Assembly: GCF_000024025.1 (NCBI RefSeq)
Contig: NC_013131.1
Location: forward strand, 62,001-126,000
Direction of reading: 5' to 3'
Source of the DNA: Catenulispora acidiphila DSM 44928
GTDB lineage: Bacteria > Actinomycetota > Actinomycetes > Streptomycetales > Catenulisporaceae
Length of the DNA stretch: 64,000 nt
Positions 45,482-53,397 of this stretch are shown piece by piece. Under the pieces are notes generated by a model. That model had not been told where the DNA came from and did no database searches. It saw only the letters and a program-made list of their open reading frames with translations. Both the position numbers and the translations under genes were made by a program. Position 1 is the first letter of the stretch. The number at the start of each line of letters is the position of its first letter.

Positions 45482-46756
45482 TCAGCCGCGTGGGTCGCTC
45501 ACCTGGCCCAGGAACAGGATCTGGCCCGTCACGGTGTCCCTGATCAAGAAGAGGAAAGGCCGGTCGACGTGCATTTCCGCCGGCGGGGACTGCTGCGGCG
45601 CGGCGCCGGCGACGACGGTGACGCCCGAGGCCGCGGCCGCTGTGGTGCCGTCCTCGTCGACGGCGACGTGGGTCTTCTGCACGACGGCTCCGACGAACAG
45701 CGACTCGGGTTTGGCCGGGACCCCGCTCAGGTCCGCCGAGTTCGGGTCGAAGACAGTCTGCATGCCCAGGGACTCCAGCGGAGACTTCAGATCGCGGCTG
45801 GTGTCGAACGTGAACTTCGGCAGCTCGAGGTCGACCGGGGACGGCGTGGCCGAGGCGGTCATCGTGGCGAGGCTGTCGCCGGTGAGCGACTTGCGGAAGG
45901 TGTCGAAGGACCCGGATGCCGGGAGAAGGATGCCCATCGCCAGGTGATCTTGCTGGTACGGCAGCTCCGCGTACTGCCAGTCGGCGCCGTGGGCGTAGGC
46001 GAAGCTGTGCTCCTTGCCCATCGTCGGGACGTTCGCGGTGCTGCCGTTCGTCAGGTGGAACGGCTTGTCCGAGGTCGCGCTCTTGGCGAACGCGTCGGCC
46101 CACTTCGCCTTGAGATATAGGGAATCGGTGAGGGCGAGCCGGGTCGCGGGACTGATGGAGCCCGGACCGAAGAGGTCCTTGATGAGTCCGTTGGTCTGAT
46201 CCTCGACGGTCTTGTTGATCGTCTGGCGCGCGCTCTCGGAGTTCGTGAAGTCGGTCTCGCGGACGCCGGCGTCGAAGGCCGAGGCGAGGGTCTGGAGATA
46301 GGACGGCTGAATGTCGTATCCCTTCTGCGTCCACACGGTGTCGTACTGCTGCAGCTCTGCCTTGTCGGCGAGCTCGCGCTGCACGGTCGCCGAGTCCAGG
46401 GCGCCGAGCGCGTCGGCGAACTGGTCGGCGGTCATGGTGGTGTGCAGGGCCTTGGCCATCTGGGCCTCGGTCTGCCCCTTCGCGCCGGGCAGCAGCATCG
46501 TCAGCACCGTGGCCAGGCTGGTCGGCGAGATCATGACGTTGCCCTCGTCGCCGTCGGCGACGGAGTGGAAGACGTCGACGCCGAACGCGTTCACGCCGGC
46601 CGAGGCGGCGCTCAGATCGGCCTGCCCGACGGTCGCCCGCGCGGCGTTGACGCGCACCAGGGAGCCGCCCGCCGACGAAGAGCTTCCGGAGGACGAGCAC
46701 GCCGTCAGGGCGGCGAGGGATGCGGCGGTGATCGCGGCTATCTGCTTGCGTGGCAT
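45482..46756 (-). CDS. Lipoprotein serpin (serine protease inhibitor)
   Basis: A 424-residue secreted serpin. The N terminus is a lipoprotein signal with lipobox LTAC (cysteine 20), followed by a Ser/Gly spacer. Serpin core blocks include NVMISPTSLATVLTMLLPGA, ALTDSLYLKAKW, the reactive-loop hinge DEDGTTAAAASG and the signature VDRPFLFLIRDTVTGQILFL with GQVSDP at the end. The small-residue hinge predicts an inhibitory serpin; counting from hinge Gly as P15 puts P1 at Gly near VVAG-AAP, but this is uncertain. Serpins are uncommon in bacteria. Transcribed alone on the minus strand; the partner protease is unknown. Confidence 0.92.
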   Translation of the reverse strand: MPRKQIAAITAASLAALTACSSSGSSSSAGGSLVRVNAARATVGQADLSAASAGVNAFGVDVFHSVADGDEGNVMISPTSLATVLTMLLPGAKGQTEAQMAKALHTTMTADQFADALGALDSATVQRELADKAELQQYDTVWTQKGYDIQPSYLQTLASAFDAGVRETDFTNSESARQTINKTVEDQTNGLIKDLFGPGSISPATRLALTDSLYLKAKWADAFAKSATSDKPFHLTNGSTANVPTMGKEHSFAYAHGADWQYAELPYQQDHLAMGILLPASGSFDTFRKSLTGDSLATMTASATPSPVDLELPKFTFDTSRDLKSPLESLGMQTVFDPNSADLSGVPAKPESLFVGAVVQKTHVAVDEDGTTAAAASGVTVVAGAAPQQSPPAEMHVDRPFLFLIRDTVTGQILFLGQVSDPRG

Positions 46757-46836
46757 GCGGATTGGACGCAGGCGGGGGCGATCCGGTTTCCTCCGAGCGG
46801 GGGTGACCGTGTCCGGGGTCGATCGTTGAAGCCGTC

Positions 46837-47391
46837 ATGAACGCCATGACCGTGCCCCCGATGTCTTCCCCGGCGATGCCGCAGAACCAGGAACAGGAAG
46901 GACCCGGGGAAGCCGTTGACATCCCGCAGCAGCAGGACGCCGAACCGCGCCAGGAGGAAATGCCGGCGGTAACCGCTGCCGAGACGGAGCCGGGAGGCGG
47001 AGCCGGCGAGACCGGAGAGCCTGCCGCCGACGGGGACGAGGGCAAAGAGCCTGCTGCCGACGCCGGTGAGACCAGCGGGGACAGAGACGAGAAGGAAGAG
47101 AAGGAAGACAAGGACGAGAAGAAGACGGCGGCCAAGCCGAAGCGCAAGAGTGCTCCGCGCAAGACCGCCGGCGGCAGCAAGACCCTCGTCGTCCTGAAGG
47201 GCGGCCGGGTCCAGTACGCCGACACCGACGCGGTGGTCGTGGTGGACCTCGACGAGGCCGCCTCCCCCGACACCGACGTACACGACGTCCTGGACCGGCT
47301 CACGGAGCTGCGGGACGCGACCGAGTCGCCGGCCAAGACGGACGCCGTCAGAGCTCTGACAGACCTGATCCAGGAGAAGGCCCTGGGCTAG
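46837..47391 (+). CDS. Acidic low-complexity protein with conserved C-terminal domain
   Basis: A 184-residue protein of unknown function. Residues 1-105 are rich in Glu, Pro, Ala and Lys and end in a basic stretch (KKTAAKPKRKSAPRKTAGG). Residues about 113-184 form a compact region (KTLVVLKGGRVQYADTDAVV, DVHDVLDRLTELRDA, AVRALTDLIQEKALG) that could be a small alpha/beta fold. ATG at 46837; a second ATG lies three codons later. Its TAG stop sits inside the CTAG target of the MITE at 47388, and that stop would be kept with or without the insertion. Confidence 0.6.
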   Translation: MNAMTVPPMSSPAMPQNQEQEGPGEAVDIPQQQDAEPRQEEMPAVTAAETEPGGGAGETGEPAADGDEGKEPAADAGETSGDRDEKEEKEDKDEKKTAAKPKRKSAPRKTAGGSKTLVVLKGGRVQYADTDAVVVVDLDEAASPDTDVHDVLDRLTELRDATESPAKTDAVRALTDLIQEKALG

Positions 47392-47610
47392 TGTCCCGCG
47401 CCGGAGATCCGCTGCGAAAATCGACTCCAGGAGCGACCCTCGCGGCGCCGGTGCCCTGACCGCTGCGCGGCCAAGCTGACCAGCCACGACCAACCAGGTC
47501 GAGGCAGGTCATCCGACTTGCCAGGCCCGCCCCTGAAGCCGATTTTCATCACCTTGTGATGTCTCCTCACGTTTGTTCTTAGGCAACGGGTTTCCGGCGC
47601 GGGACACTAG
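47388..47610. mobile_element. MITE-like element, 223 bp, IS630/mariner-type ends
   Basis: Perfect 18-bp terminal inverted repeats (47388-47405 and 47593-47610, starting CTAGTGTCCCGCGCCGGA) enclose a stretch without any gene. Excluding CTAG/TA, the ends read GTGTCCCGCGCCGGA, and weaker inward similarity continues (left GATCCGCTGCGAAAATCG; right GAAACCCGTTGC, and GAAAATCGGCTTCAGG further in). CTAG at both ends fits insertion at a TA within CTAG, the target of IS630/Tc1-mariner transposases. The copy sits between two convergent genes whose stops would otherwise be about 3 bp apart. It has no transposase and would need one in trans. Confidence 0.75.
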
Positions 47611-47614
47611 TCCC

Positions 47615-48286
47615 TCAGGACTCGGGGGAGGGCTGCCACAGCGGCTCGTCGACGGTGAAGCCCACCGGCTCGCCCCAGCCGTTCCGGTACGCGACCTCGT
47701 GCGCGGGACGGCGCGGGGCGACGCCCCAGCGGCCGGTCGGGTAGCCGAAGGACACGCAGCAGGACTGGGTCCACTTCTCCTCGGCCGGCACGCCGAGGAT
47801 CTCCTTGACCTCTTGGTCATGGAAGCCGCCGAGGATCGAGGTCAGCGCGCTGCCGACGCCTTGGGCGCGGGCGGCCAGCTGCGCGTTCCAGACCGCCGGG
47901 AAGATCGAGCCGCCGGAGCGGTCGCGCTGGACGAACGCGAACAGGAACAGCGGGACCTGCTCGAAGTTCTCGCCGAGCCACCGGGAGGACTTCGTGACCT
48001 TCGCCATCTGGCGCGACTCGGGGCTGTCCGGGTCGGCGGCGATCGCGGCCAGCATCGGGGCGTAGACCGTCGTGTAGAGCTGGTCGAGGGCGTCGCGGTA
48101 GAGCGGGCCGAGGAGCTTCTTCTTCTCGGGGTCGTCGAGGAGCAGGAACCGCCAGTTCTGCCCGTTGCCGCCGGAGGGCGCGCGGATCGCGGCGTCCAGG
48201 ATGCGGGCCTGGACGGACTCCGGGATCGGGTCGGGCTTGACCCGGCGCATGGCCCGGGTGGTGTAGAGCGCTTCGTAAATGTCCAT
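47615..48286 (-). CDS. Nitroreductase-family flavoprotein
   Basis: A 223-residue FMN-dependent NAD(P)H oxidoreductase. The N-terminal FMN site YTTRAMRRVKPDPIPE and AIRAPSGGNGQNWRFLLLDD are typical, and the C-terminal CCVSFGYPTGRWGVAPRRP supplies the glycine-rich flavin loop. I use ATG at 48286 (MDIYEALYTTRAMRR); an in-frame start 13 codons upstream would add residues without family support. Substrate may be quinone, nitro-aromatic or deazaflavin-type compounds. It ends 4 bp from the MITE. The CpaB-like gene upstream is on the same strand, 47 bp away. Confidence 0.86.
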   Translation of the reverse strand: MDIYEALYTTRAMRRVKPDPIPESVQARILDAAIRAPSGGNGQNWRFLLLDDPEKKKLLGPLYRDALDQLYTTVYAPMLAAIAADPDSPESRQMAKVTKSSRWLGENFEQVPLFLFAFVQRDRSGGSIFPAVWNAQLAARAQGVGSALTSILGGFHDQEVKEILGVPAEEKWTQSCCVSFGYPTGRWGVAPRRPAHEVAYRNGWGEPVGFTVDEPLWQPSPES

Positions 48287-48333
48287 GATGATCCGCAGGG
48301 TAGGTTTCTTCCCCGGGTGGGGCAAGGCCGGGC

Positions 48334-48888
48334 TCAGCCATGGCGCAGCGCGTAGCTCAGGCGGTCCGCGACGGCGGCCCGGGCCAGCCGGGCGGCGGTC
48401 GCGTTGTCCACAGCCAGGAACACCAGACCGCCGTCGTCCGGGGCGGCGCGGGTGAGCGAACCGGGGTCCGCGGAGTGCGCGATCTCGAGGACTGAGACGT
48501 CGACGGCGACCGCGGTCTCACCCCGTGGCGGGTCGGCGCCGAGGCCGGGGATCGGGCCGGAGGAGGCCTCCGGCGGACCCGGCGGCCCGTCCGGACCGGC
48601 GTCGTGCGCGGCCAGCACGTCGATCCGGTCGCCCGGGCGCAGGTAGCCGGTGCTGCCGGCGTCGGCGAACCGCACCGGGACCGCGACCAGGCCGCTCATC
48701 AGGGATTCCGCGGCGAACCGGGGCGGACGGCGCGCTGGCGGGACGGAGTGCTCCGCGGTCAGCAGAGCCATCGAGACCCCGGCGAAGCCGGCGGCGCCGA
48801 TGACGCGCAGCCGCCGGGTGCGGGAGGTGTGGCGGCGGCCGGACAGCCGGGCGGCGAGCTTCGGGCGGGCGGTGGTGGCAGTGGGCAT
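48334..48888 (-). CDS. SAF/RcpC-domain protein (CpaB-like)
   Basis: A 184-residue membrane-anchored protein. A basic N terminus precedes one membrane span (about residues 27-45, LRVIGAAGFAGVSMALL). The region SGLVAVPVRFADAGSTGYLR and PGDRIDVLAAHD fits the SAF/RcpC domain of CpaB, the Flp pilus assembly protein. Usual tad genes (tadA-C, flp) are absent from the window, so it may be a stand-alone member as seen in Streptomyces. ATG at 48888. A perfect DnaA box (TTGTCCACA, 48404-48412) lies inside the gene. Confidence 0.72.
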   Translation of the reverse strand: MPTATTARPKLAARLSGRRHTSRTRRLRVIGAAGFAGVSMALLTAEHSVPPARRPPRFAAESLMSGLVAVPVRFADAGSTGYLRPGDRIDVLAAHDAGPDGPPGPPEASSGPIPGLGADPPRGETAVAVDVSVLEIAHSADPGSLTRAAPDDGGLVFLAVDNATAARLARAAVADRLSYALRHG

Positions 48889-48948
48889 TGCTCCCCCTCG
48901 CGTAGTCGGAACGCTTCGGAGAGCAATGATCCGAGAGGGTGCTCAAGC

Positions 48949-49014
48949 CTGTCCACCGGTCGCGGCGCGGCCTGTGGATAACTGGGGTGGTTCTGTGGAT
49001 AACGCGGTGGACAA
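48949..49014. promoter_or_regulatory. Cluster of DnaA boxes
   Basis: TGTGGATAA (perfect reverse DnaA box TTATCCACA) occurs at 48973-48981 and 48994-49002, GGTGGACAA at 49006-49014, and a weaker CTGTCCACC at 48949-48957; TGTGGACGA lies at 49035. A further perfect TTGTCCACA is at 48404. The cluster fills the 137-bp gap between the CpaB-like and FmdB-like genes. Confidence 0.6.
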
Positions 49015-49025
49015 CCGGGTCGGCG

Positions 49026-49460
49026 TCAGCTCTTTGTGGACGACGAAGAGCCCGAGCTTGACGAGGACGAGGACGACGTGCTCGACGAGGAGGACGACGA
49101 GCCGCCCTTGGAGGAGCCGCCTGAGCTGCCCGAGCCGCTGGAACCGCCCGACCCGCTCGAACTCCCCGACCCCGAAGAGCCAGAGCCAGAGCCGGAGCCG
49201 GAGTCGGAACTCGAACCGGAACCCGACCCGGACGAGCCGTTCGAGGACGACCCCGGCGGCGTCGACGAACTCGACGACGACCGGCTGTCGGTGCGGTAGA
49301 AACCGCTGCCCTTGAACACGATGCCCACGGCGGAGAAGACCTTGCGCAGGTCGCCCTGGCAGTTCGGGCACACGGTCAGCGCGTCGTCCGTGAACTTCTG
49401 CACGACCTCCAGCGCCTCACCGCAGTCTTTGCACTGGTACTGGTAAGTCGGCACGGGCAA
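49026..49460 (-). CDS. FmdB-family zinc ribbon protein with Ser/Gly tail
   Basis: A 144-residue protein. Residues 1-58 are the conserved FmdB/CxxC_CxxC zinc ribbon: PTYQYQCKDCGEALEVVQKF and CPNCQGDLRKVF, then GIVFKGSGFYRTDSR. The last 85 residues are almost only Ser and Gly with a few Thr, Asp and Lys (GSGSGSGSSGSGSS type), much longer than the usual tail. On the plus strand this repeat reads as an acidic Glu/Asp/Pro frame, but the zinc ribbon fixes the minus strand as coding. ATG at 49460. A CRP-like site lies about 90 bp upstream. Function of the family is poorly known. Confidence 0.85.
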   Translation of the reverse strand: MPVPTYQYQCKDCGEALEVVQKFTDDALTVCPNCQGDLRKVFSAVGIVFKGSGFYRTDSRSSSSSSTPPGSSSNGSSGSGSGSSSDSGSGSGSGSSGSGSSSGSGGSSGSGSSGGSSKGGSSSSSSSTSSSSSSSSGSSSSTKS

Positions 49461-49547
49461 ACTCCTTCATCGACCTGGCACTCTGGCCGCCAGACTGCCA
49501 ATTCTGCGGGATCGGCGCGGGCACTGTCCAATGCGGTGGGGCAGTAC

Positions 49548-49563
49548 TGTGACACACCTCACC
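49548..49563. promoter_or_regulatory. CRP-like site upstream of the fmdB-like gene
   Basis: TGTGA-CACACC-TCACC matches the CRP palindrome at 9 of 10 positions. It lies between the fmdB-like start and the convergent-side end of the phosphatase gene. Confidence 0.45.
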
Positions 49564-49608
49564 CCTCGGACCGGTCGGACAGGCCGCGATCCCAGCAAGA
49601 ACAGTAGG

Positions 49609-51996
49609 TCAGAACAGCGGGATCTCGAACCAGACGAACTTGCCCGCATCGGTGGGCCGCGCGCCCCACCGCGCCGACAGCGCGTCCACCAGATACAACC
49701 CGCGGCCGCCCTCATCTGTTTCCGCGGCCTGCCGGATGCGGGGCAGCCGCACGTCCGGGTCGTGCACCTCGATCCACAGCGCCCGCAGCCCGCGCCGCAG
49801 CACCAGGTCCAGCCGCCGCGAACCGCCGGGCGCGGCCAGGGTGCCGTCCAGCATCCCCAGCTCGTCCAGCAAGCCGGGCTCGGCGAGCAGGTCCAACTCG
49901 TTCTCCTCGTCCAGGGCGCCGAGGTGGTCGGCGTACTCCCGGACGGCCGCCAGCTCCATCATGTCCTCGGCCATGGGCGGCGGCTCGGGATCGGAGTACT
50001 GGTCGGAGTCGGAGAAGGACCACGGAGTCGGCCGCGGACCGCTCGCGTGCCGCACCGCGTTCGTGATCAGCTCGGAGACCAGCAGCTCGGCCAGCTCCGC
50101 GTGCTCGCTCAGACCCCACTCGCGCAGCACGGCCCGGGTGTGGTGCCGGGCGGCGAACGCCGCCTCCGGACGCGCCGGCAGCGCCAGACGCGACAGCGGG
50201 AGGTCGACAGTCGAGGTCGCCATGGCGAGCACAGCCTGGTCGTCGTGCGCCTCGCTACCGGCGGCCCGCAGAGCCGCCCGGCAGATCGCCCGAGGCTCGC
50301 GCACCACGCGCTCGATGGCCAGACACAGTGTGCGGACACCGGTGTCCACCGACTGGTCGCGCCGCTCCACGACCCCGTCCGTGTACATCACCAGTACGTC
50401 CCCAGGAGGGATGCTGAAGATGTGGTCCTCGAACTGCACGGCACCCTTGCCGCCGCCGGGACCCAGCGGACCGATGCCCAACGGGACGTCCGGCGGGACC
50501 TCCATCGGATAAGTCCCGTGCGCGGAAGCCAACAAGGGCGGCGGGTGTCCGGCGTTCGCTAGAGCGCAGCGCCGGGTGAAGGGGTCATAGATGGCATATA
50601 CACAGGTGACGAGGATCTCCTCGTTCAGCCCGCGGACCAACTCGTCCAGATACGACAGCAACTGTCCGGGCTGCACATCCAGCACTGCGTAGGCACGCAA
50701 GGCGGCGCGCAACTGTCCCATCACAGCGGCGGCGTGCGCACCGCGTCCCTGCACGTCCCCGATGACCACGCCGATCCGTCCGGCGGACAGCTCGACGACG
50801 TCATACAAGTCACCGCTGACTTCAGAGGCGGCACCCGGGGCATAGCCCACGCGGATGGAGACGCCGTCAGGGAGCGGCAAGTCGGTCGGCAGGAGCGACT
50901 TCTGCAACGCCAGCGCCAGAGTCCGCTGCCGGTCGAACATGGCCGCGTTCTCCAGGGCCAGCCCGGCCCGCGCCGCCAGCTCCTCGACAAGCTCCAGGTC
51001 CGCCGTGTCGTACCGGGGCGTCGGGTCGGCGTCCTCGGTAAGCGCGATGGCGAGGACTCCGCGCACTCCGCTAGGCGCCAGGAGCGGAACAGCGATCAGT
51101 GACTTCGCGTCCAGCAGGAGCGACTTGCGGTCGCACTCCTCGTCCTGGTCCAGCGCCTTGACTCGCGGTGCGCCCTGAATGAGAACCGGACGTCCGGTCC
51201 GCAGCGCGCGGTCACAAGGATGGCGCGCCGGGTAGTGGATCTCCGTACCCGAACGCATAGGAGGACACGGAGCAGTGTCCGTACTGTGCACCGTCACCAG
51301 GCGCTGCGCGACGCCGTTCTCATCCAGCAGGTCCACGACACAGGTGTCGGCGAACGCCGGAACCAAGATCTCCGCCAGCGCGGCGAGCGTCCGTCCGGTG
51401 TCCAGCGAGGTCCCCAGCTGCATCCCCGCGCGCGACAGCACCGCGGCGCGCACAGCGGCCCGTGCGGCGGCGCGCTGCTGGTCGTCGCGGCTGGCGTCGG
51501 AGCCGAACAGGTCGATCGCGGTCACCACGGTGCCGGTGATCATGCCGCCGGACATCATCGGCGCGGCGCGCACCCGGGCCAGCAGCGAGTCGCCGTTGCG
51601 CGTGGTGATCGGGAAGGAGCCCTCCCAGGTCCCGCCGCGCTGGACGGTCGACCCGATGGAGTCCAGGTGTGACAGAGCGTTGCCGTTGGTGCCGTCGGCG
51701 ACCACGAACTCGGTCCACGGCCGGCCCAGCACCTCTTCCCCGTACCAGCCGAAGAGCTCCTCGGCGGCGGGGTTCCAGCCGGTGATCTGTCCCCGGTGGT
51801 TCAGCACCACCACGGGGTCGGGCAGAGCCTCCAGCACCGAGATCGCCGAGGTCTGGGTGCTGTTCGCCGGGACGAGCTCGGCGGAGGGCTGCGGCCGGGC
51901 GTGCGGGAGCTGTTCCCCGGTCCCCGGCTGACGTCGCATGTGAGGTACCAACCGCTCTGCCGAACCCTGACGTTCTTTAAGCGCCGAGTCTGCCAC
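49609..51996 (-). CDS. PAS-GAF-SpoIIE phosphatase with C-terminal HATPase domain
   Basis: A 795-residue signalling protein. Order: disordered N terminus, PAS (about 50-165; LEALPDPVVVLNHRGQITGW), GAF (about 190-355), PP2C/SpoIIE phosphatase (about 370-590; EVSGDLYDVVEL, IGDVQGRGAHAAAVMGQL, VMYTDGVVE, DDQAVLAM) and an RsbW-like HATPase (about 600-795; LVSELITNAVRHA, HDPDVRLP, GRGLYLVDALSARWG). An acidic insert of about 80 residues lies between the N box and the next ATPase block. It would act in partner-switching control of a sigma factor. GTG at 51996 has GAGGGGA 6 nt upstream. No anti-sigma antagonist is adjacent. Confidence 0.9.
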   Translation of the reverse strand: MADSALKERQGSAERLVPHMRRQPGTGEQLPHARPQPSAELVPANSTQTSAISVLEALPDPVVVLNHRGQITGWNPAAEELFGWYGEEVLGRPWTEFVVADGTNGNALSHLDSIGSTVQRGGTWEGSFPITTRNGDSLLARVRAAPMMSGGMITGTVVTAIDLFGSDASRDDQQRAAARAAVRAAVLSRAGMQLGTSLDTGRTLAALAEILVPAFADTCVVDLLDENGVAQRLVTVHSTDTAPCPPMRSGTEIHYPARHPCDRALRTGRPVLIQGAPRVKALDQDEECDRKSLLLDAKSLIAVPLLAPSGVRGVLAIALTEDADPTPRYDTADLELVEELAARAGLALENAAMFDRQRTLALALQKSLLPTDLPLPDGVSIRVGYAPGAASEVSGDLYDVVELSAGRIGVVIGDVQGRGAHAAAVMGQLRAALRAYAVLDVQPGQLLSYLDELVRGLNEEILVTCVYAIYDPFTRRCALANAGHPPPLLASAHGTYPMEVPPDVPLGIGPLGPGGGKGAVQFEDHIFSIPPGDVLVMYTDGVVERRDQSVDTGVRTLCLAIERVVREPRAICRAALRAAGSEAHDDQAVLAMATSTVDLPLSRLALPARPEAAFAARHHTRAVLREWGLSEHAELAELLVSELITNAVRHASGPRPTPWSFSDSDQYSDPEPPPMAEDMMELAAVREYADHLGALDEENELDLLAEPGLLDELGMLDGTLAAPGGSRRLDLVLRRGLRALWIEVHDPDVRLPRIRQAAETDEGGRGLYLVDALSARWGARPTDAGKFVWFEIPLF

Positions 51997-52007
51997 TAGC
52001 GGTCCCC

Positions 52008-52655
52008 TCAGCGCGAGAGAACCCCGCCGGGAGATTCGTCCCAGTGGCGAACGCTTTCCCCGGCGACCGCCATGTCGACGGCGCGATCGTGCGGCTCGAC
52101 CGGGATGTCCACGCCGAGCTCGCCGGGGTAGAGCAGGGCCGCGACCCGGGGGCGCGCACCGCGCGGGGACGCCTCGATCCTGGTCAGCACCCGGTCGTAG
52201 CTGCCGCCGCCGCGTCCCATGCGGATCCCGGCGGGCGAGACGGCCAGGGCGGGGACCACGATCCAGGAGGCTGACAACACCGCGTCCAGACCCAGCGACT
52301 CGGCGGGCTCGGGGATCGGTCCGGGGGCGGAGCCGCCCGGAGGGATCCTTCGAACGAGTGAATCAGGGCCTGAGTACCGCCCCCACGACAGGTCCATGTC
52401 ATTCTCTAGAATAGGTAACAGGACGCGGATACCCCGCCCGCGCAATTCCGCCAGCAACGGGCCGGTGTCCGGCTCGGTGCCGAAGGAGGCGTAGGCGGCG
52501 ACCACGTCCGCCCCGCTCATCTGTCCCACCAGCACTTCGCACGCCGTCGCGGCCCACGCTGCGCGCAGCTCGGGGGCGTACGCGCGCCGAGCGGCCAGCA
52601 ACCGTGACCGGATCGTGCCCTTGGCAAGGCCCGGCTCGTTGAATTGATTCGTCAT
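52008..52655 (-). CDS. 5-formyltetrahydrofolate cyclo-ligase
   Basis: A 215-residue enzyme that uses ATP to convert 5-formyl-THF to 5,10-methenyl-THF. Family features are [15 protein letters not shown] near the N terminus, [31 protein letters not shown] and the C-terminal [20 protein letters not shown], where GxRxGxGxGYYD-type residues bind nucleotide (here SYDR). ATG at 52655 (MTNQFNEPG) is used; a longer start 13 codons upstream would overlap the divergent promoter. It diverges from the GGDEF gene with only 41 bp between starts. The phosphatase gene follows 12 bp downstream on the same strand. Confidence 0.88.
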   Translation of the reverse strand: MTNQFNEPGLAKGTIRSRLLAARRAYAPELRAAWAATACEVLVGQMSGADVVAAYASFGTEPDTGPLLAELRGRGIRVLLPILENDMDLSWGRYSGPDSLVRRIPPGGSAPGPIPEPAESLGLDAVLSASWIVVPALAVSPAGIRMGRGGGSYDRVLTRIEASPRGARPRVAALLYPGELGVDIPVEPHDRAVDMAVAGESVRHWDESPGGVLSR

Positions 52656-52696
52656 GCTGTGCTCAAGAATGCCAGGCCGGGAGAGGAGCCCCACCG

Positions 52697-53383
52697 ATGT
52701 CTCTCACGGCGGTGGTCTTGGTGTTGCTGGCGGCGGCCGCGGTCGCCTTGGCCGGCATGAACCTGGCCCTGCGCCGGCGGCTGGAGCACCTGGAGGAGAC
52801 CACTCGCACGGCCCTGGCTCAGGCCGCCAGCGAGGTGACCGGGCTGGAGCAGGGCCGTGAGGACCTGGAGCGGCTGTCGGCGCTCGATCCGCTGACCGGA
52901 GTGTGGAACTACCGCTATCTGCAGGGCGCGCTGGGCCGGGAACTCGAGGCCGCTCGGGCCACCGGGATAGGCGGCGCGCTGCTGATGATCGACGTCGACG
53001 ACTTCCGCCGGGTCAACGCCGGATACGGACACCAGCGCGGCTCCGCCGTTCTCCGCGAGCTGGCGCAGCGTTTGGCGCTGGAAGTGCGACACGCCGACAC
53101 TTTCGCCAGATACGGCGGCGAGGAGTTCGTCCTCATCCTGCCGGGCACCAACGCCGACACCGCCGCGAAGGTGGCCGAGCGGCTCTGTTACGCCGTCCGC
53201 AAACTCACCTTCGACGCAGGTCCGGACACAGACTCCGAACAAGGCCCGTTCCAGCTGACGATCTCCGTCGGCGGTGTGATCTTCCCCGATCACGGGACGC
53301 ACGCCGCGACGCTGTTGCGCGTCGCTGATGAACAACTCATGGCAGCTAAACGAGACTCTCATGGAAGTTGGCGCATCACCTGA
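52697..53383 (+). CDS. Membrane-anchored diguanylate cyclase (GGDEF)
   Basis: A 228-residue protein with one N-terminal membrane segment (residues 3-22), a coiled coil (about 28-60) and a GGDEF domain (about 62-225). The active site reads RYGGEEF, a functional variant, and the RxxD product-inhibition site is present at the right spacing (RHAD then five residues to GGEEF). It should therefore make cyclic di-GMP and be feedback inhibited. ATG at 52697 with GAGAGGAG 8 nt upstream. The galU start lies 15 bp beyond its stop with its own -10-like TAGCGT (53384-53389). Confidence 0.9.
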   Translation: MSLTAVVLVLLAAAAVALAGMNLALRRRLEHLEETTRTALAQAASEVTGLEQGREDLERLSALDPLTGVWNYRYLQGALGRELEAARATGIGGALLMIDVDDFRRVNAGYGHQRGSAVLRELAQRLALEVRHADTFARYGGEEFVLILPGTNADTAAKVAERLCYAVRKLTFDAGPDTDSEQGPFQLTISVGGVIFPDHGTHAATLLRVADEQLMAAKRDSHGSWRIT

Positions 53384-53397
53384 TAGCGTCCCGATTC

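Noticed and set aside
45661-45700. Frameshift or pseudogene status of the serpin
   Set aside because: The frame is intact from lipobox to C-terminal signature, so it is a complete gene.
48961-49014. Replication origin oriC
   Set aside because: DnaA boxes are present, but none of the usual origin neighbours (dnaA, dnaN, rpmH, gyrB, parAB) are in the window.
49036-49299. Acidic Glu/Asp/Pro frame on the plus strand
   Set aside because: It is the mirror of the Ser/Gly tail of the FmdB-like gene; the zinc ribbon on the minus strand is the real signal.
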